Of a stretch of DNA of 55,805 nucleotides, positions 25,967 to 34,712 are shown in pieces. Source of the DNA: JAAYTL01 sp031460505 (GTDB lineage: Bacteria > Bacillota > Clostridia > Tissierellales > Tissierellaceae). The stretch spans positions 1 through 55,805 of the forward strand of contig JAVKTT010000008.1 in assembly GCA_031460505.1 (NCBI GenBank). Reading direction: 5' to 3'. The notes beneath the pieces are model-generated. The model was not told the origin of the DNA, searched no databases, and saw only the letters and a list, made by a program, of their open reading frames with translations. The translations under genes were made by a program, and so were the position numbers. Numbering within the stretch: the first letter of the stretch is position 1; every line of letters starts with the position of its first letter.

Positions 25967-26980
25967 TCAATATTCCATTTGTCTATAATATCTTCTTGTT
26001 GAAAGAGGATGATTTCTTGCTCTTTCTAAGTGTATGCTTATTCTTTCAAGCATTGTATTCATAAGGATAATAGCCATATACTTTCTAAACTCTTCACTTA
26101 TTGTTGGTAACTCTAATTTTTTTGTATCTATAATAGTGACTTCCTTGCTTATCTTAGTGACAAAACTCTTTACTCTATCCATCAATGGACGAGTCTCATC
26201 TTCTGTATAAAGCAAGATTACACTTGTATCTTCTTCTACTACTTCTAGTGTTCCATGGAAGAAATCTGCAGCATTAATGGATTTTGTGCTTATCCATTGC
26301 ATTTCTTCTAAGATGCACATTGCGTAATTATAGGTATCTCCCCACATAATCCCTGAACCTACTAATATATGGTATGGTGTGTCTTTATGATAGTCTGCAA
26401 ATTCTCTTGCTCTATCTTCCATACTTTCTTTTGCTTTTAGTAGTTGGTCAGGCATTGTTTCTAATTCTTTAATAAATTTATCGTATTCTGGAAAATCTCC
26501 ATTATTATGCATTAATCTGAATATTAATGGGAACTGTTGTAGATATAAGGATTCTGCTAGATTGTCATCTTCTGCAAAGTTGTCAAATACGTAGTCACAG
26601 ATTTCTGCTAAAGAAGTACCTAATTTAGCGACTAATCCTATAGTAGTTGCGCCTCTTTCTTTACAGAATTTAGCTGCTGCTACTGTTTCTTTTGTGTCCC
26701 CACTTCTGGATGTAAATATACATACTGAGTCTGATCCAAAGTGTTTATGGTTTGTAAGTACGAATTCTGATGCAATCTCTGCATATACGTCTATTGTTGA
26801 GTTTGTCTTTATGATATATTCTAGTGGATACATATGGGCTATAGAGCCACCAACACCTATTAGGAATATATTCTTAAATCCTTTTTTTGATATTTCATCA
26901 GCACATTTTTCAATATTCTCTCTATGTGCAAGAGCACCCCATGCCATTTTATTAAATCTTTCAACATCAAAATTAAACAT
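25967..26980 (-). CDS. frlB: Fructoselysine-6-phosphate deglycase (SIS domain)
   Basis: A 337-residue double-SIS-domain protein. FLIGVGGSIAHMYPLEYI and TSRSGDTKETVAAAKFCKERGA form the first SIS phosphosugar site, and HGTLEVVEED lies in the second. The end ISIHLERARNHPLSTRRYYR parallels the E. coli FrlB end (LSIYKDHNPDERRYY). FrlB splits fructoselysine 6-phosphate into glucose 6-phosphate and lysine. It is the first gene of the operon, has a strong AAAGGAGG site, and faces the GntR gene. SIS isomerases are a broad family, but the frlD and frlC neighbours make this assignment firm. Confidence 0.85.
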   Translation of the reverse strand: MFNFDVERFNKMAWGALAHRENIEKCADEISKKGFKNIFLIGVGGSIAHMYPLEYIIKTNSTIDVYAEIASEFVLTNHKHFGSDSVCIFTSRSGDTKETVAAAKFCKERGATTIGLVAKLGTSLAEICDYVFDNFAEDDNLAESLYLQQFPLIFRLMHNNGDFPEYDKFIKELETMPDQLLKAKESMEDRAREFADYHKDTPYHILVGSGIMWGDTYNYAMCILEEMQWISTKSINAADFFHGTLEVVEEDTSVILLYTEDETRPLMDRVKSFVTKISKEVTIIDTKKLELPTISEEFRKYMAIILMNTMLERISIHLERARNHPLSTRRYYRQMEY

Positions 26981-27192
26981 ATTACATGCCTCCTTTAGTT
27001 ATCCTTGTAATAACGTTATATGATGTTATAAGTCCATATAGACCATATATAAGAAAATGATTTTATATTATATTTTTATGTGTTGATTGTATTACTTATT
27101 ACATAATAATGTATTTATACATCATAACTTGTCATGGAACGCCATATGATTTAATATGACAGGATTTGAAAATAAAGTTTAAGAGGTGCTCT
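26981..27192. promoter_or_regulatory. Divergent frlB / GntR control region
   Basis: The 212-nt gap separates frlB (minus) and the GntR regulator (plus). It contains the palindrome ATAACGTTAT near 27014, two direct CCATATA boxes near 27033-27050, and an inverted pair TGTCAT (27131-27136) / ATGACA (27157-27162) just upstream of the regulator gene. GntR/UTRA proteins bind short inverted repeats in such divergent gaps. Which box is the operator cannot be decided by eye. Confidence 0.45.
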
Positions 27193-27912
27193 ATGGATTC
27201 GTTAAACCCTGAAGATATTATCCCTTTATACCAGCAACTTAAAATGATACTTAAAGATAAAATAACCAATGGAGAATATAAACCAAATCAAAAAATCCCC
27301 TCAGAAACACAATTAAGCCAGATTTTTAATGTAAGCCGTATTACAGTAAGAAATGCCATTTCTGAATTGGTAGAAGAAGATTTATTAGTAAAAAAACAGG
27401 GAAAAGGAACTTTTGTATCTACCCGAAAAATTGAAGATAATATTTTAGAGGATATAAGTTTTTCATTGACCTGTGAAATTAATCAAGTAAGACCTGGGAG
27501 TAAGATTATAAATAACATCATCATCCGGGCTAGTGAAAGAGATATAAAGGAACTAGGTTTGACTGAGAATGATAAAGTTGTATATATTAAAAGAATTCGA
27601 TATGCAAATGATGAGCCAATTGTTATAGAACACAATTATTTTCCTGAGAAATTTTCTTTTCTGATTGATGAAGATTTAGAGAATCAATCTTTATATGAGT
27701 TGTTGAAAAAGAAATGTAATGTAACTAGAAAAGCATCTAAAAAAACTATAGAAATTTCAATTGCATCTGAAGATGAGGCTTCTCTATTACATATATCGAA
27801 AGGTGAACCACTTCTACTTCATAGAGAGATTGTTTTTGATGAGAATAATGAGCCTATTCATAGGACTAAACAGCTTATATTAGGGGAGAAGTTTAAATTT
27901 GTTGTGCAGTAG
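27193..27912 (+). CDS. frlR: GntR-family regulator (HutC/UTRA), probable frl repressor
   Basis: A 239-residue regulator. Residues about 8-75 form the GntR winged helix (PLYQQLKMILKDKITNGEY, SETQLSQIFNVSRITVRNAI, KKQGKGTFVS). Residues about 90-235 form a UTRA effector domain of the HutC subfamily with VYIKRIRYANDEPIVIEHNY. The start at 27193 is chosen because AAGAGGTG lies just before it; an upstream ATG lacks a site. It is divergent from the frl operon, and FrlR of other species belongs to this subfamily. A phosphorylated Amadori intermediate is the likely inducer. Confidence 0.85.
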   Translation: MDSLNPEDIIPLYQQLKMILKDKITNGEYKPNQKIPSETQLSQIFNVSRITVRNAISELVEEDLLVKKQGKGTFVSTRKIEDNILEDISFSLTCEINQVRPGSKIINNIIIRASERDIKELGLTENDKVVYIKRIRYANDEPIVIEHNYFPEKFSFLIDEDLENQSLYELLKKKCNVTRKASKKTIEISIASEDEASLLHISKGEPLLLHREIVFDENNEPIHRTKQLILGEKFKFVVQ

Positions 27913-27932
27913 TAATTTAATAAGACATAAAA

Positions 27933-27954
27933 AAGGCTATCTTGCGATAGCCTT
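27933..27954. terminator. Bidirectional terminator between frlR and the M23 gene
   Basis: AAGGCTATC (27933-27941) pairs exactly with GATAGCCTT (27946-27954) around TTGC. A-rich sequence on the left and T-rich sequence on the right serve both convergent genes. Confidence 0.8.
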
Positions 27955-27961
27955 GAACTTT

Positions 27962-29440
27962 CTATTTAACATATTTAGCTGGATTTTGATTTACTCCATT
28001 TTTAAGGACTTCAAAGTGTAGGTGTGATCCTGTTGATCTACCTGTATTACCTACATTTGCTATATGTTGTCCTTTGATGACTTTTGCACCTTTCTTAACA
28101 AGCAATTTGCTACAATGTGCGTATCTTGTTTTATATCCATTACCATGGTCTATCTCTACCATATATCCATAAGATCCCTTCCAACCAGCAAATGATACTG
28201 TACCTGCATCTGCTGCTTTTATAGCAGTACCAGTACTAGCTGCAATATCTAGTCCCTTATGGGTTCTACCCCATCTTGAACCATAGCCAGAGGAAATTCT
28301 ACCCCTAGTTGGCATCATAAATGTACCAGATGCTACAGTTTTAGGTATTGCTTTTGTTCCTTGTACTACTACTTTATCTACAGTCTCTTTTAAAACTTCT
28401 TCATTAATTATCTCTTTATCTACTACTATACCATTGTGTCTAATTTCATTTGCTACTACTTTTGTTTCTCCTTTAATACCTTCAACTTTAACCTTTTGTT
28501 GATTTTTATACATGGAATCATTGTACTCTATTTTTGTTTCATAATTTACTGGTTCAGTGTATTCTATTTCTTCTACTGTTTCAACAGTAATTACAGATGT
28601 TGGAAGTAATAGTTTTACCTCATCACCTGGTTTTAATTTTGCAGGATCTTTGTCCTGATTAGCTAATACTAATTCATCTACTGATGTGTCATAGATTTTG
28701 GCTATTGTCCAAAAACTCTCTCCTACTTCTACTGTATGGGTTTTTATTTCTTCTGACCCATTTTTTATGTATTCTAATACTTCTTCTTCATTGGCTAAAG
28801 AATTTATAGAAACTTCTTTTTTAACAAATTGAACATCTTCTACTAAATTAATCTCTTTTAAATTATCTTCTTCTGTAAATTCACTTAGATATGGTTCCTT
28901 TAATTTTTCAATTAGACCCTTTGCTTCTTCTTCAGATCTAAATACTCCGATTTCTTCACCATCTACTGTAATTGCATATCCTGCTACTAAAAATCCTACC
29001 TTTGACTGAATACTATCTTTTAAAGTGTCTAAAGTCAGTATGTCTTTATCTTTTGCATGTGTTGGTTCAAATGCAAGTTCACTATCTAATACTATATCTA
29101 CATGGTATTTTTCACTTAAATCTGCTTTAACTTCATTAAATACTTCAAGTGCTTCTTCTTGGGTACGCATAGGACCTAGATTGTGTTCTCCTAGGTAAAC
29201 ATCAAAAGCCCTTGTTCTAATTTCGTTGACCTTATATCCTGTATATCCTAAACCTACTATAACTACTATCATAAAACCTGCTAAAGCTTTCTTGAAAACA
29301 CTATTATCTTTATATGTATTGTAATCTTTTATATCTATATTTGAAAATCTATCTTTAATCGTATTTGCTGATTTTTTAATTTTGTTTAAGATTTTATTTG
29401 CCATTTCAGTTACCTTTAGCGGTGTCTTTGGTTGATCCAT
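27962..29440 (-). CDS. LysM-G5-M23 cell-wall endopeptidase, membrane-anchored
   Basis: A 492-residue envelope protein. A cytoplasmic N-terminal stretch leads to one membrane helix at about 51-69. A LysM domain (THTVEVGESFWTIAKIYDTS, about 234-280) binds peptidoglycan, a G5 domain follows (about 285-361), and an M23 peptidase ends the protein (about 388-485). Zinc ligands H394 and D398 (THKGLDIA) and H475 (HLHFEV), plus catalytic H442 (YAHCS), are all present, so it should be active. It probably cuts peptide cross-links during growth. Two WalR-type boxes upstream suggest control by the WalRK wall-stress system. Confidence 0.9.
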   Translation of the reverse strand: MDQPKTPLKVTEMANKILNKIKKSANTIKDRFSNIDIKDYNTYKDNSVFKKALAGFMIVVIVGLGYTGYKVNEIRTRAFDVYLGEHNLGPMRTQEEALEVFNEVKADLSEKYHVDIVLDSELAFEPTHAKDKDILTLDTLKDSIQSKVGFLVAGYAITVDGEEIGVFRSEEEAKGLIEKLKEPYLSEFTEEDNLKEINLVEDVQFVKKEVSINSLANEEEVLEYIKNGSEEIKTHTVEVGESFWTIAKIYDTSVDELVLANQDKDPAKLKPGDEVKLLLPTSVITVETVEEIEYTEPVNYETKIEYNDSMYKNQQKVKVEGIKGETKVVANEIRHNGIVVDKEIINEEVLKETVDKVVVQGTKAIPKTVASGTFMMPTRGRISSGYGSRWGRTHKGLDIAASTGTAIKAADAGTVSFAGWKGSYGYMVEIDHGNGYKTRYAHCSKLLVKKGAKVIKGQHIANVGNTGRSTGSHLHFEVLKNGVNQNPAKYVK

Positions 29441-29484
29441 AAATTTTTACCTCCTAGATTTACCTATTTTAATAGGCAAATTTT

Positions 29485-29535
29485 TGTAACCTTTTTGTAA
29501 CAAATTAATTATATCATAGGTGAAATATTTTACAA
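29485..29535 (-). promoter_or_regulatory. Promoter and WalR-like box of the M23 gene
   Basis: On the minus strand TTGTAA (29530-29535) and TATAAT (29508-29513) are 16 nt apart, a good sigma-A promoter. TGTAAC-N5-TGTAAC at 29485-29501 matches the WalR/YycF consensus TGTWAH-N5-TGTWAH on the plus strand, at or just downstream of the expected start point. Such reverse, downstream placement is known for WalR-repressed wall genes in B. subtilis. Confidence 0.55.
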
Positions 29536-29652
29536 GAAACTGATGTCTATATAACATATTATGATTTAGCATGGTAAATTTATACATTTTTGAAACCTAG
29601 TATTTTCAATGGATACAGCTTTAAAAAATTAAATTTCATATTTAAAATTAAT

Positions 29653-29669
29653 TGTTAAGTTTTTGTAAC
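29653..29669 (+). promoter_or_regulatory. Second WalR-like box
   Basis: TGTTAA-N5-TGTAAC again fits TGTWAH-N5-TGTWAH. It lies 25 nt past the end of the lipid-kinase gene and about 210 nt upstream of the M23 start codon. The rest of the 29441-29693 gap shows no gene. Confidence 0.45.
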
Positions 29670-29693
29670 ATTTGTTTAAATAGTTTATAGACA

Positions 29694-30566
29694 TTATAAA
29701 ATTATTGATATTTTTTTATCACTTAATTTAAAGATTATTTCTTTGCCTTCTTCTAAGATTTCACCATCAACATTTAGCTTAAATGGAGAGTCATTTGTGA
29801 TTTTTATGGATTTTGCTTTAAATGTCTCTACGTAATCTGTAAATTTAAGATGGTTCCCTTTAAATATTACAGGAAAAACTGTTAGAGCCTTCATATTACT
29901 AATATCTTTAACTAAGCAAACATATAAATAATCATCAAATGGATTGGCATCAGGTATTATCATCATACCTCCACCATAAAACCTCCCATTACCAAGTGCT
30001 AATAGTAATATATTTCTATGATATATTGTACCGTCTATATCAATTGTGACTTTCCTTTTCTTGAACTTAAAAAGAGTATAGATTAAACCTAGCACATATG
30101 AAAATTTTCCTTTTACAATTTTTCTAATATTTTCAGTATTTACTAAAACCTCTACATCAAAACCTACGCTTGATATATTTAGAAAACTATGGCCATTTGA
30201 GTCACCAACTGGGATTTCATGTGGTATTCCATTTAGAATTTGTTCTAAAGCTTCTCTGGGATCAAATGCTATATTTAAACTTCTGCTCAAATCATTCCCA
30301 GTTCCTGCAGGTATTATTCCTAAGCTTTTATCTGCTCTATCTACTAATCCTGCAGTTACTTCATTTATAGTACCATCTCCACCTACTGCTACTATTACAT
30401 CATATTCATAAGTTGATGCAATGGTTGTGGCTTCTTTAGGTTTATTTGTAAATACTATTTCATATTCTAATTGGTTTTTCTTCATTATTTCTTCAATTAG
30501 TGGCTTAACTGCCTTAGGTTTTCCATTTCCAGCTACTGGATTAATAATAAATAGGTATTTTTTCAT
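29694..30566 (-). CDS. Diacylglycerol-kinase-family lipid kinase (YegS/DgkB type)
   Basis: A 290-residue cytoplasmic, membrane-associated lipid kinase. FIINPVAGNGKPK opens the domain, VAVGGDGTINEVTAGL (about residues 57-73) is the nucleotide-binding GGDGT motif, and GIIPAGTGNDLSRSL follows. LALGNGRFYGGGMMIIPDANPFD is the conserved mid-block, and FKLNVDGEILEEG closes the second domain. Members phosphorylate diacylglycerol or related lipids and recycle lipid from teichoic acid synthesis. It lies 14 nt downstream of the DUF4446 gene. Confidence 0.88.
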   Translation of the reverse strand: MKKYLFIINPVAGNGKPKAVKPLIEEIMKKNQLEYEIVFTNKPKEATTIASTYEYDVIVAVGGDGTINEVTAGLVDRADKSLGIIPAGTGNDLSRSLNIAFDPREALEQILNGIPHEIPVGDSNGHSFLNISSVGFDVEVLVNTENIRKIVKGKFSYVLGLIYTLFKFKKRKVTIDIDGTIYHRNILLLALGNGRFYGGGMMIIPDANPFDDYLYVCLVKDISNMKALTVFPVIFKGNHLKFTDYVETFKAKSIKITNDSPFKLNVDGEILEEGKEIIFKLSDKKISIIL

Positions 30567-30580
30567 AAGTTATCTGCCTC

Positions 30581-31096
30581 CTAGATATTGGTACTGTATT
30601 CACCCATTATTGCTCTATCTATGGCTAAAAGTTCTTCAGCAGAAAGGGGTATATTACTTGTCCCATTTTTAATCGGTTTTCCATAAGATACAGTATTTTC
30701 TCTACCATATATACTGCTTATGACAAAACCATTTTTATAATCATCTAATAGGGCTAAGGAATAACTAAGTTGACTTCCCATATCATCAAAAGCATTATAT
30801 CTAATAAATCCAACTCTTTTTATAGCAAAGGAAAGTTTAGTCTCTATTTCATTTATATTTCTTTCTATTAAATTTATGTCTCTATTTAAATCATTTAGAT
30901 CTTTATTTATGTTTATGAGTAAGTCTTCTATATTTATATCTTTTATCCCATTGACTAAAAGATTATATTTTTTTGCTAGTTTATTGCACTTATATTGTGA
31001 TATAAAGATAAAAATAATCAATAGAAATGAAATTAGAGCCAATCCAATTATAAATTCTATATAATAATTCGATATAATCGATTTTAAACTTTCCAT
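30581..31096 (-). CDS. DUF4446-family membrane protein
   Basis: A 171-residue protein with one N-terminal membrane helix (FIIGLALISFLLIIFIFIS, about 15-33), a helical, probably coiled-coil stretch rich in Asn, Asp and Leu (residues 45-90), and a C-terminal globular part with VGFIRYNAFDDMGSQLSYSLALLD. This pattern is DUF4446, often found beside parB in Clostridia. The function is unknown; the location suggests a link to segregation or envelope biology, but that is only context. Confidence 0.8.
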   Translation of the reverse strand: MESLKSIISNYYIEFIIGLALISFLLIIFIFISQYKCNKLAKKYNLLVNGIKDINIEDLLININKDLNDLNRDINLIERNINEIETKLSFAIKRVGFIRYNAFDDMGSQLSYSLALLDDYKNGFVISSIYGRENTVSYGKPIKNGTSNIPLSAEELLAIDRAIMGEYSTNI

Positions 31097-31108
31097 TTAT
31101 TCACCATC

Positions 31109-32248
31109 CTATAAATCCTTAACTATTTCTTTTAATGCTTTTACTGCATAATCAATTTCTTCAAAAGTATTGTACATTCCAAAGCTAAATCTTACAGTTC
31201 CTTGGTTTAGTGTTCCTATTGTCTTGTGAGCCAATGGTGCACAATGTAGTCCTGGTCGAACTGCAATATTATATTTATCATCTAAAATATAGGATATTTC
31301 TGATGAATCAATATCCTTCACGTTTATAGATACTACAGGGCCTTGTCTATCTGTTAATGGTCCGTATATCTTTATCTCTTCTATATTTTTTATCTGGTCT
31401 ATAAAATACTTTGCCAGTTCTTCTTCGTGATCTTTTATATTTTCGATTCCTTTTTCCATTATGAATCTTATTCCTTCACCTAGACCTATGACACCTGGTG
31501 CATTTATGGTACCACTTTCAAATTTATCTGGTCTTACACTAGGTTGAATCATTGAACTTGACTCACTACCTGTACCACCTTGAAAAATACTATCTATATC
31601 TAATTCTTCACTTATATATAATCCACCTGTACCCTGTGGACCTAATAATCCTTTATGCCCTGGGAAGGCTAACATATCTATATTCATCTTCTTCACGTCA
31701 ATATCATATACACCTGCAGATTGGGCGCCATCTACTAAATAATAAACATTGTGTTTCTTAGCAATTGCTCCTATCTCTTCTATAGGTAAAATACTGCCTA
31801 CTAAGTTTGATACATGTGTTGTCACTATTAGTTTTGTATTAGGCTTTATAGCATTTTCTATATCTTTTGGGTCTACTAAACCTTGTGAATTTGCACTGAC
31901 TATAGTTGATTCTACACCAATTCTTTTTAAATATTCAATAGGTCTTAAAACAGAATTGTGCTCCATTGATGTTGTAATCACATGGTCTCCACTTTTTAAA
32001 ACTCCTTTTATTGCTATATTTAAACTTTCAGTACAATTAAATGTAAATATTATATTCATAGGATTTCCTGTATTAAAAAACTTAGATAATAATTGTCTAG
32101 TTTCAAATACTCCTCTACTTGCTTTCAAAGCTAATTTATGTCCAGATCTACCTGGATTTGCTCCATAATTGACCATAGAATCCATAATTGTGTCATAAAC
32201 AACCTGTGGTTTTGGAAATGTTGTTGCTGCATTGTCAAAGTATACCAA
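31109..32248 (-). CDS. Cysteine desulfurase-like class V aminotransferase
   Basis: A 379-residue PLP enzyme. YFDNAATTFPKP opens it, HVITTSMEHNSVLRP and DGAQSAG bind PLP, and FPGHKGLLGPQGTGGLY contains the Lys Schiff base. A Cys in VRPGLHCAPLAHKTIG near residue 345 sits where the desulfurase active-site Cys is expected. It resembles the cysteine desulfurase family common in Firmicutes and may supply sulfur for tRNA or cofactors. Start TTG at 32248 is chosen because GGAGG is 9 nt upstream; TTG 32257 would touch that site. Confidence 0.85.
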   Translation of the reverse strand: MVYFDNAATTFPKPQVVYDTIMDSMVNYGANPGRSGHKLALKASRGVFETRQLLSKFFNTGNPMNIIFTFNCTESLNIAIKGVLKSGDHVITTSMEHNSVLRPIEYLKRIGVESTIVSANSQGLVDPKDIENAIKPNTKLIVTTHVSNLVGSILPIEEIGAIAKKHNVYYLVDGAQSAGVYDIDVKKMNIDMLAFPGHKGLLGPQGTGGLYISEELDIDSIFQGGTGSESSSMIQPSVRPDKFESGTINAPGVIGLGEGIRFIMEKGIENIKDHEEELAKYFIDQIKNIEEIKIYGPLTDRQGPVVSINVKDIDSSEISYILDDKYNIAVRPGLHCAPLAHKTIGTLNQGTVRFSFGMYNTFEEIDYAVKALKEIVKDL

Positions 32249-32343
32249 AGTTACCAACCTCCATCTGAGATATTATACCATATTATTATATGAATCTGAT
32301 ATATTAATTGTTATTTTGTTAATTAAAAAAACTCCAAAGAAAA

Positions 32344-32377
32344 GCAGCATACTAACTCTTTTGTTAGTATACTGCTT
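32344..32377 (-). terminator. Terminator after the cyclodeaminase-like gene
   Basis: AGCAGTATACTAAC and GTTAGTATGCTGCT (minus strand) form a 14-bp stem with one G-U pair, followed by TTTC. It closes the transcript coming from parA-parB. Confidence 0.75.
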
Positions 32378-32390
32378 CACTTATAAATAT

Positions 32391-33032
32391 TTATTCACTT
32401 AATCTTTCGTAGACGATTTTAAGCATCTCTTCCTTTAACTTATTTCCTTCTTCGAATATTTGATTCATTTCATTATTTATTCGAGATTTATAATCTTCAT
32501 CCTTGATACTAAGTAGATTAATTCTTACATTAAAAAGTGCACCTTCTAATCCAGAATGAGCCAATAGTACCCCTACCCCTACATCAGTTATGGCGTTTAT
32601 GTTGCCATAGTTTGCAAATACTGATTGGAGTTTTAGTACTTCTAAGCATTCCTTTGCACATCTTAGTGGAACTTCAAGGGCATGTTTGTATCCTTCTTGT
32701 ATGGCATTTGATCTTATATTTTTCTCATCCTCTGTATCCTTAGGCATTTTAAATGCTGTCATAACTCCATCAAAAGCTATAGAATCTTCATCAATAATTT
32801 TTGATATAATTTCCATTTTTTCTTTTAAAACTATAAAATTCTCTTCTAACTCTTTTTTTATGTCATCATCTAATTGGGTGAAGGATTTCTTGTCAAAGCT
32901 TAGGTTTCCAACCATTTGAGTCAGTGCTGATCCTAGACTTCCAGCTAATGCAGCTACACTACCTCCACCAGGAGTTGGATTCCCAGTTGATGTTTCTAGA
33001 ATATAGTCCTTTAAACTCTTTTCTATAAGCAT
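32391..33032 (-). CDS. Formiminotransferase-cyclodeaminase-like protein (FchA type)
   Basis: A 213-residue mostly helical protein. The Gly-rich STGNPTPGGGSVAALAGSLGSAL (residues 14-36) is the folate-binding signature of the FTCD C-terminal domain family, including methenyltetrahydrofolate cyclohydrolase FchA. The later ITDVGVGVLLAHSGLEGALFNV block is also typical. It may remove ammonia from formimino-folate or hydrolyse methenyl-folate in one-carbon metabolism of purine- or histidine-fermenting anaerobes. It follows parB across a parS-containing palindrome. Confidence 0.82.
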   Translation of the reverse strand: MLIEKSLKDYILETSTGNPTPGGGSVAALAGSLGSALTQMVGNLSFDKKSFTQLDDDIKKELEENFIVLKEKMEIISKIIDEDSIAFDGVMTAFKMPKDTEDEKNIRSNAIQEGYKHALEVPLRCAKECLEVLKLQSVFANYGNINAITDVGVGVLLAHSGLEGALFNVRINLLSIKDEDYKSRINNEMNQIFEEGNKLKEEMLKIVYERLSE

Positions 33033-33066
33033 AAAATCACCTCGAGAGATTTTTTGTTAACCTAAA

Positions 33067-33082
33067 TGTTCCACGTGGAACA
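33067..33082. promoter_or_regulatory. parS site 1
   Basis: TGTTCCACGTGGAACA is a perfect 16-bp palindrome close to the B. subtilis parS consensus (TGTTNCACGTGAAACA). Symmetry extends to 28 bp, 33061-33088, so the RNA could also fold after parB. It is the ParB loading site downstream of parB. Confidence 0.92.
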
Positions 33083-33083
33083 T

Positions 33084-33968
33084 TTAGGCTGTTATTATTT
33101 CATATATTCTTTCTAAATCTTCCTCATCGTAGAATTCAATCTCAATTTTACTAACTGCACTACCCTTTACTAATTTAACCTTAGTACCTAGAATTCTCAT
33201 AAACTCTTCTTCCACATCTGTAAGATATGGGTCTTTTGTGGTTTTAGGTTTTGTAGTTGTTTTCTTCTTATCCTTTGATCTTTTTACTTCTGTCTCTGTT
33301 TCACGAACATTTAGTCCAGCAGCTATGATCTTCTCCGCTATTTGGATTTGCTCTTTTTTATCTTTTATTCCTAGTAATACCTTGCCATGTCCTGTAGTTA
33401 GATTACCATTATATAAGTATTTTATGACTTTTTCATCTAAGTTTAGTAGTCTAATGGTATTTGTTATATATGTTCTGCTTTTTCCTATTGCATTTGCTAG
33501 TTCTTCTTGTTTTAATTCAAACTCTTGCATCAATTGTTTGTATGCCATGGCTTCTTCTATTGGGTTCAGGTCTTCTCTTTGTATGTTTTCTATTAATGCT
33601 AATTTTGCAGCATTTTCATCATCTACATCTACTATAATAGCAGGGATTTCTTTTAACTTGGCGATCCCTGAGGCTCTATATCTTCTTTCTCCAGCGATTA
33701 TTTGGTATTTATCATCGACTGCTCTTAATAATATGGGCTGTATTACACCATTGGTTTCTATAGACTTGGCTAATTCCTTTAATGATTCATCATCAAAATC
33801 TTTCCTTGGCTGACCTGCATTAGTTATAATATCTCCTAAAGGAATTTTTTTTATCAAACTTTGATTGATTTCACTGTCTTGGCTTAAAATATTTTCTATA
33901 GTAGGTTTTTCTCCCATTAAAGCAGATAATCCCTTTCCTAATCCTCGTTTTTTTGTATTAGTACTCAT
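33084..33968 (-). CDS. parB: Chromosome partitioning protein ParB (Spo0J)
   Basis: A 294-residue CTP-dependent DNA clamp that loads at parS. RGLGKGLSALMG at the N terminus is the ParA-stimulating segment. NAGQPRKDFDDESLKEL and IAGERRYRAS (residues 90-99) form the CTP-binding ParB fold. ELANAIGKSRTYITNTIRLL is the helix-turn-helix that reads parS, and the C-terminal region from about 225 dimerises. Start at 33968 uses AGGGAG about 9 nt upstream. It is probably translated from the parA message, so splicing upstream could also matter for ParB supply. parS copies lie at 33067 and 37346. Confidence 0.93.
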   Translation of the reverse strand: MSTNTKKRGLGKGLSALMGEKPTIENILSQDSEINQSLIKKIPLGDIITNAGQPRKDFDDESLKELAKSIETNGVIQPILLRAVDDKYQIIAGERRYRASGIAKLKEIPAIIVDVDDENAAKLALIENIQREDLNPIEEAMAYKQLMQEFELKQEELANAIGKSRTYITNTIRLLNLDEKVIKYLYNGNLTTGHGKVLLGIKDKKEQIQIAEKIIAAGLNVRETETEVKRSKDKKKTTTKPKTTKDPYLTDVEEEFMRILGTKVKLVKGSAVSKIEIEFYDEEDLERIYEIITA

Positions 33969-33992
33969 TATAATCAACTCCCTATATATAAG

Positions 33993-34712
33993 TTACTCTG
34001 TTAAGAATAAAAATTCTTCAGCTAGTTCTAAATAGGCTTCTGAACCTTTAGACTTGTCATCATAGTCCATAATTGATAAACCGTGGGAAGGAGCCTCTGC
34101 TAATCTAACATTTCTAGGAATAATACTTGTATATACTTTGCCTTTGAAATATGCCTTTACTTCATCTACTACTTGGATAGATAGGTTTGTCCTACCATCA
34201 AACATACTTAAAACTACACCTTCTATTTCTAAGGCAGGATTAAAATTAGCCTTAACTAGTTGAATTGTATCATATAATTGGCTTACACCTTCTAAAGCAT
34301 AATACTCACATTGAATTGGGATAATTACACTGTCTGAGGCTATCAAAGCTAAAACGCTTAATATTCCTAGAGATGGTGGACAATCAATAAAGATAAAATC
34401 AAATTCATCTTTAATATCTACCAACTTATCTCTAAGCAGCATTTCCCAATTCCCTTCCCTTGCTAATTCGATTTCTAAACCAGCTAGTTCGCTATTAGAA
34501 GGGATAATATATACATTACTAGCACTTGTTTCATATATTGATTCATTAATTGGTGCATCTAATGCTAATACATCATAAATTCTATTTTCTACTATGTCTT
34601 TTTCAATACCAATTCCACTTGAGGTATTGCCTTGCGGATCTAAATCTATTAATAATACTTTCTTACCAAGTCTACCTATACCTGCAGATAGATTGATACT
34701 TGTCGTAGTCTT
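33993..34712 (-). CDS. parA: ParA (Soj) exon 2, 240 codons
   Basis: This is the main part of the ParA partition ATPase. It begins exactly at the Lys of Walker A (KTTTSINLSAG), has no gap, and holds the Walker A' LLIDLDPQGN, Walker B FIFIDCPPSLG and IPIQCEYYALEGVSQL motifs of ParA/MinD ATPases. The exon opens with no start codon of its own; the first internal ATG lies well inside (34442). Joined to exon 1 (37232-37276) it gives 254 residues, the usual Soj length. The two are separated by a 2,519-nt group II intron. Exon 2 ends 24 nt before the parB start. Confidence 0.93.
   Translation of the reverse strand, partial: KTTTSINLSAGIGRLGKKVLLIDLDPQGNTSSGIGIEKDIVENRIYDVLALDAPINESIYETSASNVYIIPSNSELAGLEIELAREGNWEMLLRDKLVDIKDEFDFIFIDCPPSLGILSVLALIASDSVIIPIQCEYYALEGVSQLYDTIQLVKANFNPALEIEGVVLSMFDGRTNLSIQVVDEVKAYFKGKVYTSIIPRNVRLAEAPSHGLSIMDYDDKSKGSEAYLELAEEFLFLTE

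Noticed and set aside
33238..33813. 191-codon plus-strand ORF
   Set aside because: Antisense to parB. The hydrophobic Phe/Ser-rich product is typical of a reversed acidic coding frame.
33993..34442. Apparent 149-residue truncated ParA, as if a pseudogene
   Set aside because: The frame is open back to 34712 where it meets a group II intron 3' end, and the missing N terminus is at 37232-37276. It is a split gene, not a broken one.
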